64,000 nt of DNA from Lachnospiraceae bacterium NE2001. Lineage in GTDB: Bacteria > Bacillota > Clostridia > Lachnospirales > Lachnospiraceae. The notes beneath the pieces were generated by a model, which was not told where the DNA came from, made no database searches, and saw only the letters and a program-made list of their open reading frames with translations. The DNA lies in contig FOEK01000011.1 in NCBI GenBank assembly GCA_900110635.1, forward strand, positions 1 through 64,000, read 5' to 3'. The stretch's first letter is position 1; each line of letters begins with the position of its first letter. A program made the translations under genes and the position numbers. Positions 1 through 6,736 of the stretch are shown here, one piece after another.

Positions 1-234
1 AAGAACTTCATGTCGTGTTTTATCAGGTATAGTTGATACAGGTTTTCTACCTTTATTGCCGTGTGAGAAAGCAGCTTTACCATTTTCCTTATAAGCGTTA
101 ATCAAGCGGTTAAGGTGTCTCCTGGTTATTCCAAGAGAGAGTGCAGCTCGATTCTTATTTCCTCCTTCGTCTACAAGTCGTTTTACTACTTCATACTTCT
201 TTTGTTCATCCATATTTAAGTCAATTCTCCTCAT
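1..234 (-). CDS. ISNCY-type transposase, N-terminal part (cut by window edge)
   Basis: The minus strand reads MRRIDLNMDEQKKYEVV..., with an N-terminal helix-turn-helix (GNKNRAALSLGITRRHLNRL) followed by a basic stretch, FSHGNKGRKP. This is the typical start of ISNCY-family transposases, which cut and join DNA at the element's ends. The gene runs off the left edge, so the catalytic DDE domain is not in view. Two ATG codons lie next to each other (235-237 and 232-234); the GAGGAGG ribosome-binding site is better spaced for the one at 234. Family assignment rests on the HTH and KGRKP signature and is fairly secure; whether the element is intact cannot be told. Confidence 0.75.
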   Translation of the reverse strand, partial: MRRIDLNMDEQKKYEVVKRLVDEGGNKNRAALSLGITRRHLNRLINAYKENGKAAFSHGNKGRKPVSTIPDKTRHEVL

Positions 235-312
235 CATGTCCTCCTCTCAAGTGAGAGGATATTATATCACATTGGGACATTTTCATTTGTGGTTTAATAG
301 GACATTATCAAA
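1..312 (-). mobile_element. Terminal part of an ISNCY-like insertion sequence
   Basis: Outside the transposase start lies an 18-bp hairpin (CTCTCA-AG-TGAGAG, about 244-257). It is followed by two copies of a GGACATT-T/A-TCA motif, at 274-285 and 300-310. Repeated GGACATTnTCA-like motifs fit a transposase-binding end, so the element boundary is probably near 310. The other end and any target duplication lie outside the window. Confidence 0.55.
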
Positions 313-349
313 AATGACTTATATTTTTAAGAATATTTGAATTTTTTTA

Positions 350-378
350 TTGACAAATATAACGTATAGTGATATCAT
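350..378 (+). promoter_or_regulatory. Sigma-A promoter for tRNA-Leu
   Basis: TTGACA at 350-355 and TATCAT at 373-378 are separated by 17 nt. The predicted start near 385 is about 36 nt upstream of the tRNA. The -35 box is a perfect consensus. Confidence 0.8.
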
Positions 379-420
379 ATCAAAGTCGCGTAGAGATACG
401 AAAGACAAACAAAATAACAA

Positions 421-504
421 GCGGGAGTGCTGGAATTGGCAGACAGGCTAGACTAAGGATCTAGTGGTGGCAACGCCGTGTGGGTTCAAGTCCCATCTCC
501 CGCA
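421..504 (+). tRNA. tRNA-Leu (anticodon AAG)
   Basis: The acceptor stem pairs GCGGGAG (421-427) with CTCCCGC (497-503). The T-arm contains GGTTCAAGTCC, and the D-arm and a long variable arm are present, as expected for a class II tRNA. The anticodon stem CTAGA/TCTAG encloses the loop CTAAGGA, giving anticodon AAG with G37, so it reads CUU and, if A34 is deaminated to inosine, other CUN codons. CCA is not encoded. The gene stands alone, with its own promoter and terminator. Confidence 0.92.
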
Positions 505-511
505 CACGAAA

Positions 512-538
512 AGCAGGTGTGAAGCACCTGCTTTTTTT
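512..538 (+). terminator. Rho-independent terminator after tRNA-Leu
   Basis: AGCAGGTG (512-519) pairs with CACCTGCT (525-532) around a 5-nt loop, followed by a run of seven T. Confidence 0.9.
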
Positions 539-693
539 GTGCGCGAGAGATGGAACTTGAACCCACGTGGGTCCAAGTCTCAGCGACTTCCTTGGGAAGT
601 CGCTTCGGTCAGGTCGCAATCATAGATTGCTCCCGATTTGACTAAAAAAGGTCCTCTGGACCTTTTTTTACGTCAAATCCCCATCTCCCGCAC
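539..693. repeat. Palindromic partial copies of the tRNA-Leu 3' end
   Basis: Positions 539-566 are a near copy of the reverse complement of the tRNA T-arm and acceptor strand (compare 478-505). Positions 567-580 repeat the T-arm in direct orientation, so 555-578 forms an imperfect palindrome. A third copy of the acceptor end, sharing CCATCTCCCGCAC, lies at 674-693. Between them are further hairpins: GCGACTTCC/GGGAAGTCGC near 583-603 and GCAATC/GATTGC near 615-630. I see no gene here. It could be a scar of repeated recombination at the tRNA, or a structured RNA. Confidence 0.7.
644..669 (+). terminator. Bidirectional intrinsic terminator
   Basis: AAAAAAGGTCC (644-654) pairs with GGACCTTTTTT (658-668) around TCT. 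The A-run on one side and the T-run on the other let it act on both strands. Confidence 0.8.
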
Positions 694-700
694 GCAAGAA

Positions 701-727
701 ACAGATGCGAATGTATCTGTTTTTTTT
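701..727 (+). terminator. Intrinsic terminator upstream of the thiamine operon
   Basis: ACAGAT (701-706) pairs with ATCTGT (715-720) and is followed by at least seven T. It insulates the next promoter. Confidence 0.7.
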
Positions 728-733
728 ATTTGA

Positions 734-762
734 TTGACAAGGGGGAGTAAAACTCCTATAAT
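734..762 (+). promoter_or_regulatory. Sigma-A promoter of the TPP-controlled operon
   Basis: TTGACA (734-739) and TATAAT (757-762), both perfect consensus, are spaced by 17 nt. Transcription should start near 769, exactly at the beginning of the riboswitch. Confidence 0.9.
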
Positions 763-768
763 ATGCAA

Positions 769-867
769 CGTCACTGGAGTGCTTAAGGAATTAGGCTGAG
801 AGGCAGTTAGAGCCAACTGCTAATCCTATTAACCTGATCCAGGTAATGCTGGCGTAGGGAAGATAAT
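769..867 (+). ncRNA. TPP riboswitch (THI element)
   Basis: The conserved TPP aptamer blocks are present in order: GGCTGAGA near 793, AACCTGATCC near 831, and AATGCTGGCGTAGGGAAG near 845. It folds in the 5' leader of the following thiamine-uptake operon and lies directly before an intrinsic terminator (878-912). Thiamine pyrophosphate binding should therefore favour termination and shut the operon off. Confidence 0.95.
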
Positions 868-877
868 GCGAAACCTA

Positions 878-912
878 GTCTCTTTCCGTGAACTTTCGGA
901 AAGAGACTTTTT
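878..912 (+). terminator. Riboswitch expression-platform terminator
   Basis: GTCTCTTTCCG (878-888) pairs perfectly with CGGAAAGAGAC (897-907), followed by five T. It sits between the TPP aptamer and the first gene, the classic attenuator arrangement. Confidence 0.9.
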
Positions 913-946
913 GTTTCCTGTGTAATATTTTTAAGGAGGAAGAAAA

Positions 947-1270
947 ATGAATGCAAATGTAGCTATTCAGGTTTTGCCAAAGGCAAAGGACGATGAGGAA
1001 CTCATCAAGATAGTTGATGCTGTAATCGACTATATCAAAAGTACTGGACTTAATTACTATGTAGGTCCATGTGAGACAGCTATCGAGGGAGACTACGATC
1101 AGCTGATGGAGATTGTAAAGAATTGTCAGCTTATAGCAGTTGAGGCTGGCGCTCCAAGTGTTATGAGCTATGTAAAGATTGACTTTAGACCAGAGGGTGA
1201 TGTACTGACAATTGAGCGTAAGACAGCAAAGCACCACAAGAATGACGCTGCTAAGAAATCTGTAGCGTAA
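947..1270 (+). CDS. Thiamine-binding protein, DUF77/MTH1187-YkoF family
   Basis: A 107-residue single-domain protein of the thiamine-binding DUF77 (MTH1187/YkoF-like) family. Family features are the N-terminal strand ANVAIQVLP, the YVGPCETAIEGDYDQLMEIV stretch and the closing acidic strand. Members bind thiamine or its pyrimidine moiety in the cytoplasm and are usually linked to ABC importers for thiamine precursors, as here. AGGAGG lies 7 nt before the ATG. It is the first gene behind the TPP riboswitch and is separated from the permease gene by 8 nt, so it is translated from the same mRNA. The fold assignment is firm; the exact ligand is inferred. Confidence 0.85.
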   Translation: MNANVAIQVLPKAKDDEELIKIVDAVIDYIKSTGLNYYVGPCETAIEGDYDQLMEIVKNCQLIAVEAGAPSVMSYVKIDFRPEGDVLTIERKTAKHHKNDAAKKSVA

Positions 1271-1278
1271 GGAAGATT

Positions 1279-2040
1279 ATGAGTAATAAGAAAAGATACA
1301 ATATAATACCGGTTGTTGTTATAGCAGTGCTGCTTGTTATCTGGCAGGGGGCATGCACATTTGGCCTGGTTCCAGGCTACATGCTTCCATCTCCTGTAAA
1401 AGTGGTGAAGGCATTTGTCTCGGATTTTCCGCTTCTGATGTCTCATGCGAGAGTAACGATCCTTGAGGCAGTTCTGGGACTGGTCATCGGAGTTCTGCTT
1501 GGCTTTGGATGCGCAGCGCTTATGGATAGTTTCCCAGTGGTAAAGAAGGGACTATATCCAATACTCGTGCTAACACAGACTATCCCACCTGTAGCAATAG
1601 CACCGCTGCTTATTCTGTGGTTTTCATATGGAATTGCACCAAAGGTCATACTCGTAGTTCTGGTTGCGTTTTTCCCAATGGCAGTTGGACTTTTGGAAGG
1701 ATTCCAGTCAGTGGATGAGGATATGATTCGACTTATGAAGTCTATGGATGCAAGTCGCTGGCAGATCTTCTGGAACGTAAAGTTCCCTGCGGCGCTGGGA
1801 GAGTTCTTTTCAGGACTTAAGATTGCTGTGGCATACTCTATAGTAGGTGCGGTAATAGCAGAGTGGCTGGGTGGCTTTAACGGCCTGGGCGTTTATATGA
1901 CCCGTGTAAAGAAGTCACTGTCCTATGACAAAATGTTTGCGGTTATATTTTTTGTATCTGCAATTAGTTTGATCCTTATGGCTTTAGTTAAGTACATACA
2001 GTATAAGGCTATGCCATGGGAACATACAGAGGATAAGTAA
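1279..2040 (+). CDS. thiX: ABC transporter permease for a thiamine precursor (ThiX-like)
   Basis: A 253-residue inner-membrane permease of the BPD_transp_1 (SsuC/TauC/ThiX) type with about six membrane segments, starting with one at residues 9-27. The cytoplasmic coupling helix is visible around residues 150-175 (DEDMIRLMKSMDASRWQIFW...KFPAAL), the EAA-loop equivalent that contacts the ATPase. With the downstream lipoprotein and ATPase it forms a ThiXYZ-type importer, known in other bacteria for formylaminopyrimidine salvage. Substrate is inferred from the riboswitch and from the NMT1-like binding protein next door. Confidence 0.85.
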   Translation: MSNKKRYNIIPVVVIAVLLVIWQGACTFGLVPGYMLPSPVKVVKAFVSDFPLLMSHARVTILEAVLGLVIGVLLGFGCAALMDSFPVVKKGLYPILVLTQTIPPVAIAPLLILWFSYGIAPKVILVVLVAFFPMAVGLLEGFQSVDEDMIRLMKSMDASRWQIFWNVKFPAALGEFFSGLKIAVAYSIVGAVIAEWLGGFNGLGVYMTRVKKSLSYDKMFAVIFFVSAISLILMALVKYIQYKAMPWEHTEDK

Positions 2041-2079
2041 GATTCTGAGAAAGAATCTTGAAATAAGGAAGGAAATATT

Positions 2080-3120
2080 ATGATAAAGTTTAATTTGAAA
2101 AAGACAGTCGCAGTTTTAATGTCTATTGCAATGCTTCTTGGTGCCGTAGTTGGTTGTGGCAAGCAGGACGCAACAGAGGTAGAGAGTGTGTCGAAAGGTG
2201 AAGAGCTGACAGAGATAACATTTGTCCTTGATTGGACCCCAAATACCAATCATACAGGTCTTTATGTAGCTCAGGCTAAGGGATACTTTGAGGATGCTGG
2301 TCTTAAAGTAAATATCGTTCAGCCACCAGAGGATGGAGCAACTAACATGGTTGCATCTGGCCAGGCACAGTTCGGTATTGATTTCCAGGATTACCTGCCA
2401 CCAGTTTTCACATCAGAAGAGAAGGTTCCTGTAGTAGCAGTTGCAGCTATTCTCCAGCATAATACTTCAGGTATCATTTCCCTTAAGGAAGATGGTATCG
2501 ATTCACCTAAGGGTCTTGAAGGAAAGAATTATGCGACATGGGATCTTCCTGTAGAGAAGGCTATGATGCAGAATATCGTTGAGGCTGATGGTGGTGACTT
2601 CTCTAAGGTAAATCTTATTCCTGAATACGTTGAGGATGAGCCAGCTGCTCTTCAGCAGGATATAGACGCCATCTGGGTATACTATGCTTGGGCTGGTATC
2701 TCATGTAAGCAGGCTGGACTTGATACAAATATGATCTACTTCAAGGATATAAATCCTGAGTTTGATTACTATAGTCCTGTTATCATTACAAATTCTGACT
2801 GGGCTGCTGAGAACCCTGACGTTGCAAAGGCTTTCCTTGAGGCTACAAAGAAGGGTTATGAGTTTGCTGTAGATAATCCAGATGAGGCAGCTGACATTCT
2901 TTGTGAGCAGGTTCCTGAGCTTGATAAGGATCTTGTTAAGGAGAGTCAGGAGTGGATTTCTGGTGAGTACAAGGCTGAGGTTGAGCAGTGGGGATATATT
3001 GATCAGACCAGATGGGATGCATTCTTTAAATGGTTATCAGACAATGAGCTTTCTGATGAGATCCCTGCTGGTTATGGATTTACTAATGAATATCTTCCAC
3101 AGGCAGAGAGTGAAGAGTAA
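2080..3120 (+). CDS. thiY: NMT1/THI5-like substrate-binding lipoprotein (ThiY-like)
   Basis: A 346-residue extracytoplasmic binding lipoprotein. Residues 1-25 are a signal peptide with lipobox VVGC and lipidated Cys26. The mature part opens with the NMT1/THI5 signature FVLDWTPNTNHTGLYVAQ, continuing AKGYFEDAGL. This domain recognises pyrimidine precursors of thiamine, such as formylaminopyrimidine. The gene lies 39 nt after the permease; that gap has a small GATTCT/AGAATC hairpin at 2041-2057 that may tune relative expression. The binding-protein assignment is firm. The exact pyrimidine cannot be read from the sequence. Confidence 0.88.
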   Translation: MIKFNLKKTVAVLMSIAMLLGAVVGCGKQDATEVESVSKGEELTEITFVLDWTPNTNHTGLYVAQAKGYFEDAGLKVNIVQPPEDGATNMVASGQAQFGIDFQDYLPPVFTSEEKVPVVAVAAILQHNTSGIISLKEDGIDSPKGLEGKNYATWDLPVEKAMMQNIVEADGGDFSKVNLIPEYVEDEPAALQQDIDAIWVYYAWAGISCKQAGLDTNMIYFKDINPEFDYYSPVIITNSDWAAENPDVAKAFLEATKKGYEFAVDNPDEAADILCEQVPELDKDLVKESQEWISGEYKAEVEQWGYIDQTRWDAFFKWLSDNELSDEIPAGYGFTNEYLPQAESEE

Positions 3121-3137
3121 TAATTTAAGGTACAGAT

Positions 3138-3875
3138 ATGAGAGAGATACTTCGTGCTGAAAATATAAAAAAGTCGTATGAAGATAAGGATGTCCTGGCT
3201 GATATCTCTATCACATTAAATGAGGGCGAGCTGGTCAGTATCCTAGGCGTCAGCGGTGTTGGTAAAACAACCCTCTTTAATGTGCTGTCTGGAATTATAG
3301 AGCCAGATGAGGGAACAGTCGTACTGGAAGATGAGGATATTACTGGAAAAAGAGGAAAGCTGAGCTACATGCTTCAGAAGGACCTTCTTCTGCCACATAA
3401 AACTGTGGTGGATAATGTGGCTCTGCCTCTGACTCTTTCTGGGGTTCCTAAGAAAGAAGCAAGAGAGAAGGCTGCGTCCCTTTTTGATCAATTTGGTCTT
3501 GAAGGAACTGAGAAAAAATATCCTTCCCAGTTATCAGGCGGAATGCGTCAAAGAGCGGCACTTCTTAGAACCTATCTATGTGATAAGAAGGTTGCGCTTC
3601 TGGATGAGCCTTTCAGTGCGCTGGATGCTATAACAAGAAGTTCAGTTCAGGACTGGTATCTCTCAGTTATGAGTGAGATTAAGTTGTCGACTCTCTTTAT
3701 CACTCATGATATTGATGAGGCTATACTTTTGTCAGATAGGATATATATTATGAAGGGGTCACCGGCTGTTATTGATGGTGAACTGGTCATAAATACTCCT
3801 AAGCCAAGGAATCATGATTTTATGATGACGGATGAATTCTTAGAGTTTAAGAAGAGTATAAGAGAGATGCTTTAA
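3138..3875 (+). CDS. thiZ: ABC transporter ATP-binding subunit (ThiZ-like)
   Basis: A 245-residue ATPase with Walker A GVSGVGKT near residue 37, Q-loop YMLQKD near 76, signature LSGGMRQR near 133, Walker B VALLDEP near 154 and the switch histidine in FITHD near 187. It is closest in type to the SsuB/TauB/ThiZ group that pairs with NMT1-like binding proteins. It ends the riboswitch operon, 17 nt after the lipoprotein gene. A short palindrome (AAATCTTATAAGATTT, 3874-3889) after the stop may serve as a weak terminator. Confidence 0.87.
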   Translation: MREILRAENIKKSYEDKDVLADISITLNEGELVSILGVSGVGKTTLFNVLSGIIEPDEGTVVLEDEDITGKRGKLSYMLQKDLLLPHKTVVDNVALPLTLSGVPKKEAREKAASLFDQFGLEGTEKKYPSQLSGGMRQRAALLRTYLCDKKVALLDEPFSALDAITRSSVQDWYLSVMSEIKLSTLFITHDIDEAILLSDRIYIMKGSPAVIDGELVINTPKPRNHDFMMTDEFLEFKKSIREML

Positions 3876-3970
3876 ATCTTATAAGATTTTTATATTTGCG
3901 TTGGTGTTTTTTAGATCCTTTTAAATTAAATGTCAAAGGACATATATTATGGGCTGTAGGGGGAGTTCAG

Positions 3971-4954
3971 ATGAGGGGTAAGAATCAGAAGTTAAAACTA
4001 TTATATCTTGCGAAGATTATGCAGGAGCAGACAGATGATACGCATGCGCTTACTATGCCGCAGATTATCGCAGAACTGGCGAAGTACGACATTGAGGCCC
4101 AGCGTAAGAGCGTTTATGACGATCTGGATGCTCTTGATTTTTTTGGGATTGAGATAATCAGGGAGCAGGAGGGCTTCAGGACTTATTATCACTGCGGTAA
4201 TAGGGATTTTGAGATTGCTGAGCTTAAGATACTGGTGGATGCCATCCAGTCCTCGAAGTTCATTTCAGAAAAAAAGACGAAGGAGCTTATTAAGAAGCTG
4301 GAGAAGAACGTTTCTACCTATGACAGCCAGATGCTTGATCGAGAGGTTAAGGTTTCTGGACGAGTCAAGAATATGAACGAAAGCATCTATTATGCTATAG
4401 ATGCAATCCATACTGCACTGGGAGAAAATAAAGCCATACAGTTTAAATATTTCAGCTGGAACGTAAAGGGGGAAGAGGAGTTCCGCCGTGATGGGGCTAA
4501 TTACCATGTCAGCCCCTGGGCGCTTCATTTTGATGATGAGAGATACTACCTCATAGGTTATGATCACGAAAAGAAAGAGATGCGACATTTCAGAGTGGAT
4601 AAAATGCGAAATGTGTCTGTTCTTGATGAGAAGAGAAAGGGAAAGACAGAGTTTAACAAACAGGATAGGGCAAAGTTCAATGAGCAGTATTTCCGTATGT
4701 ATGGCGGCGAGGTGGAGACTGTTGTTCTTAAGTGTACGAATGATATGGCAAATGTCATCATAGATCAGTTTGGACGAGATGTGAGACTGATTCCAGAGGG
4801 GGATGATCATTTTACAGTTAGAGTTCAGGTTGCTGTAAGCAGCCAGTTCCTGTCGTGGGTTATTGCGTTAGAGGGAAAGGTTAGAATCAGCGGGCCTGAA
4901 AGTGTTAAAGATAAGATGCAAAAGCTGTTACAGAATGTATATATCGAAACGTAA
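3971..4954 (+). CDS. HTH/WYL-domain transcriptional regulator
   Basis: About 327 residues. The N-terminal part is a helix-turn-helix of the DeoR/HTH_11 type (TMPQIIAELAKYDIEAQRKSVYDDL). The middle and C-terminal parts are a WYL domain with the conserved segments FKYFSWNVKGEEE, SPWALHFDDERYYLIGY and HFRVDKM, followed by a WCX-like tail. WYL domains bind ligands, often nucleic acids or nucleotides, and control the attached HTH. I chose the ATG at 3971, which follows GGGGGAG by 5 nt, over a start 75 nt upstream that has no ribosome-binding site. The target is unknown. Confidence 0.82.
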   Translation: MRGKNQKLKLLYLAKIMQEQTDDTHALTMPQIIAELAKYDIEAQRKSVYDDLDALDFFGIEIIREQEGFRTYYHCGNRDFEIAELKILVDAIQSSKFISEKKTKELIKKLEKNVSTYDSQMLDREVKVSGRVKNMNESIYYAIDAIHTALGENKAIQFKYFSWNVKGEEEFRRDGANYHVSPWALHFDDERYYLIGYDHEKKEMRHFRVDKMRNVSVLDEKRKGKTEFNKQDRAKFNEQYFRMYGGEVETVVLKCTNDMANVIIDQFGRDVRLIPEGDDHFTVRVQVAVSSQFLSWVIALEGKVRISGPESVKDKMQKLLQNVYIET

Positions 4955-5039
4955 CCACGCCTATTGATATTTGTATCATCGAGGAAGTATAATCAGGTTA
5001 ATCAGAGTCGACGCTGATCAAAGTAACCGGAGGATGCTT

Positions 5040-5522
5040 ATGGATATTGATGATACAAATAAGGATATACTCAGGCTGTTAAAGGATAATGGACGTATGA
5101 GCTTCACCAAGATTGGAGAAGAGCTGGGGATGTCCAGGGTTGCGGTTAAGAAGCGTGTTTCCAAGCTGGAGGAAGCTGGGGTAATACGCGGTTACAAGGC
5201 TGTTATATATCGAGAAGAGAATGTGAAGATGCTTATGGAAATCGTTATGGTAGATGATGATTACGAGGATCTTCTGGAATATCTCAATCGTACAGGATAT
5301 GTAACTGAGCTGTATGTAATGACAGGAGAGAACCGCATACATGCTACAGCAGTAGCTCCTGATGTATCAGAACTAAAGTATCTTGCCAGAATGGTAACCA
5401 AGAAGTTTGATGATAGGATCAAATCTATCGGCTGCCACGGAGTCAAAGAAATAGTTAAAGATACGTATGGAGGCGTCGACTATGATAAATCTGAACGAGA
5501 ACGTAACAAGAGAGATGAATAA
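5040..5522 (+). CDS. Lrp/AsnC-family transcriptional regulator
   Basis: About 160 residues. The N-terminal winged helix matches the AsnC-type HTH (DDTNKDILRLLKDNGRMSF, then GMSRVAVKKRVSKLEEAGVI). The C-terminal RAM-like ligand domain is shorter and more divergent than in typical Lrp. Start chosen at 5040 because GGAGG at 5029-5033 is 6 nt away; the ATG at 5034 touches the ribosome-binding site. Its last 41 nt overlap the start of the next gene, suggesting translational coupling with the alpha-CTD-like protein. The ligand cannot be inferred. Confidence 0.8.
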   Translation: MDIDDTNKDILRLLKDNGRMSFTKIGEELGMSRVAVKKRVSKLEEAGVIRGYKAVIYREENVKMLMEIVMVDDDYEDLLEYLNRTGYVTELYVMTGENRIHATAVAPDVSELKYLARMVTKKFDDRIKSIGCHGVKEIVKDTYGGVDYDKSERERNKRDE

Positions 5523-5892
5523 ATATCTGGATGGAATAACAATAGAAGATATCATTATTATATTGCATCAGAATAAGAAGACATTTCATTACCAGGTGAT
5601 GCTTACAAATGAACAATTAAAACAGGATATTGAAGTTCTGGATCTTTCCACAAGAGCTTATAACTGCCTCAAACGAGGAGGATATCATAATCTGGGAAGT
5701 CTGGTAAATGGTGTCTATACTAAGAACGGAGAATCCAGTAAGCGACAGCTCAAGAGAATCCATAATTTAGGCGCTAATTCAGCGGATGAGATTCTGATAA
5801 AGCTTATGAATTATCAGTTTATGAATCTGCCGAACAGCAGAAAAAAAGCATACATGGATAATATACTGAAAATGAACTTTGAGGTAATATAA
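5482..5892 (+). CDS. Free-standing RNA polymerase alpha-CTD-like protein
   Basis: A protein of about 136 residues. Its middle part matches the C-terminal domain of the RNA polymerase alpha subunit: LDLSTRAYNCLKRGGYHNLG corresponds to the UP-element-binding helix, and RIHNLGANSADEI to the NLGxxSxxEI helix-hairpin. The N-terminal assembly domain of RpoA is absent. Such proteins could bind promoter DNA or regulator surfaces in place of the real alpha-CTD. The ATG at 5482 is preceded by GGAGG (5469-5473) and lies inside the upstream Lrp-type gene, so the two are probably co-translated. The domain call is confident; the role is inference. Confidence 0.75.
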   Translation: MINLNENVTREMNKYLDGITIEDIIIILHQNKKTFHYQVMLTNEQLKQDIEVLDLSTRAYNCLKRGGYHNLGSLVNGVYTKNGESSKRQLKRIHNLGANSADEILIKLMNYQFMNLPNSRKKAYMDNILKMNFEVI

Positions 5893-5899
5893 GAATGAT

Positions 5900-5936
5900 C
5901 CCCGAGATATGATATTGGTATCTCGGGGCTTATTAT
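5900..5936 (+). terminator. Intrinsic terminator
   Basis: CCCCGAGATA (5900-5909) pairs perfectly with TATCTCGGGG (5919-5928), followed by a T-rich tail. It ends the Lrp/alpha-CTD transcription unit. Confidence 0.85.
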
Positions 5937-5953
5937 TTTAACCACTAGCACAT

Positions 5954-5981
5954 TTGAAAAATGTTTCAAGGGTGATATAAT
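5954..5981 (+). promoter_or_regulatory. Probable sigma-A promoter of the acetyltransferase gene
   Basis: TTGAAA (5954-5959) and TATAAT (5976-5981) are spaced by 16 nt. The implied start near 5988 rules out the earliest in-frame start codon (5984) and supports initiation at 6044. Confidence 0.6.
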
Positions 5982-6043
5982 AATTGGATATAAGGATGGA
6001 CAAATCGGTCCGGAATGGTAAATGGAGGCTTAATTGGGGGACT

Positions 6044-6682
6044 ATGGTTGAGTACAGGGAATATGATGCTTCTTATGAAGAGGAAGTGTTGAAGGTTTTT
6101 ACAAGTGCATTTTTTAAATACCCACTCTTTTATACGGTTTTTCAAGGGGTTGTTAAGGGTGAGAAGAATATTAATGAACTTTATGAGTTATTAATAAAAG
6201 GTATATTCAAGGCAACTATTCGTAAGGATGAATGCTATATAGGCTTTCTAAATGGAAGGGTTGCTAGTATAGTGATCATTGAAAGACCAACGAGTAAGCC
6301 TATTGGTTTTTGGGATTATGCGGTAAGTGGTTTTCCTAAAGTATTATTTAAACTTGGTATTATAAAGATTATGAAATATCTGACTATTGCAGATGATACG
6401 GAGATTGTTGTTAAAAGAATAAAAGAGCCTCGCTGGCATTTGTATTTTTTGGCTGTTGATCCTGCTCATCAGCATGAAGGCATCGGCTCAGATGCAATAC
6501 AAAACTTTCTTATTCCTTTAGTAAAAAAGAATGGTGGGAAGCTGCTTACTGTTACTACAAATGCCAAGAAGAATGTTAAGTTTTATCTTGATAATGGGTT
6601 TTCACTTGTCGAAGAGGAAAAACTTTCGTATTATGGGAATACAATTGGTAACTGGACATTTAGAATGGATTTGAATGATTAA
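6044..6682 (+). CDS. GNAT-family N-acetyltransferase
   Basis: About 212 residues. The acetyl-CoA-binding core is clear in the C-terminal third: YFLAVDPAHQHEGIGSDAI gives the beta4 strand and the Q/RxxGxG/A pyrophosphate loop, and NVKFYLDNGFSLVEE is the usual last helix and strand. The protein transfers an acetyl group from acetyl-CoA to an unknown amine. Start placed at the ATG at 6044 (MVEYREYD), behind GGGGG and downstream of the predicted promoter; an earlier ATG at 5996 remains possible. Codon use is more A+T-rich than that of its upstream neighbours. Confidence 0.8.
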   Translation: MVEYREYDASYEEEVLKVFTSAFFKYPLFYTVFQGVVKGEKNINELYELLIKGIFKATIRKDECYIGFLNGRVASIVIIERPTSKPIGFWDYAVSGFPKVLFKLGIIKIMKYLTIADDTEIVVKRIKEPRWHLYFLAVDPAHQHEGIGSDAIQNFLIPLVKKNGGKLLTVTTNAKKNVKFYLDNGFSLVEEEKLSYYGNTIGNWTFRMDLND

Positions 6683-6736
6683 TATAAAATGTATATAAAA
6701 TATATAGACGATGAAATGTGTGAGAGGTAGGTTGTT

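Noticed and set aside
875-1237. A 120-codon open frame on the minus strand over the riboswitch terminator and DUF77 gene
   Set aside because: It crosses the TPP expression platform, has no ribosome-binding site and no protein-like composition; it is the complement of a real gene.
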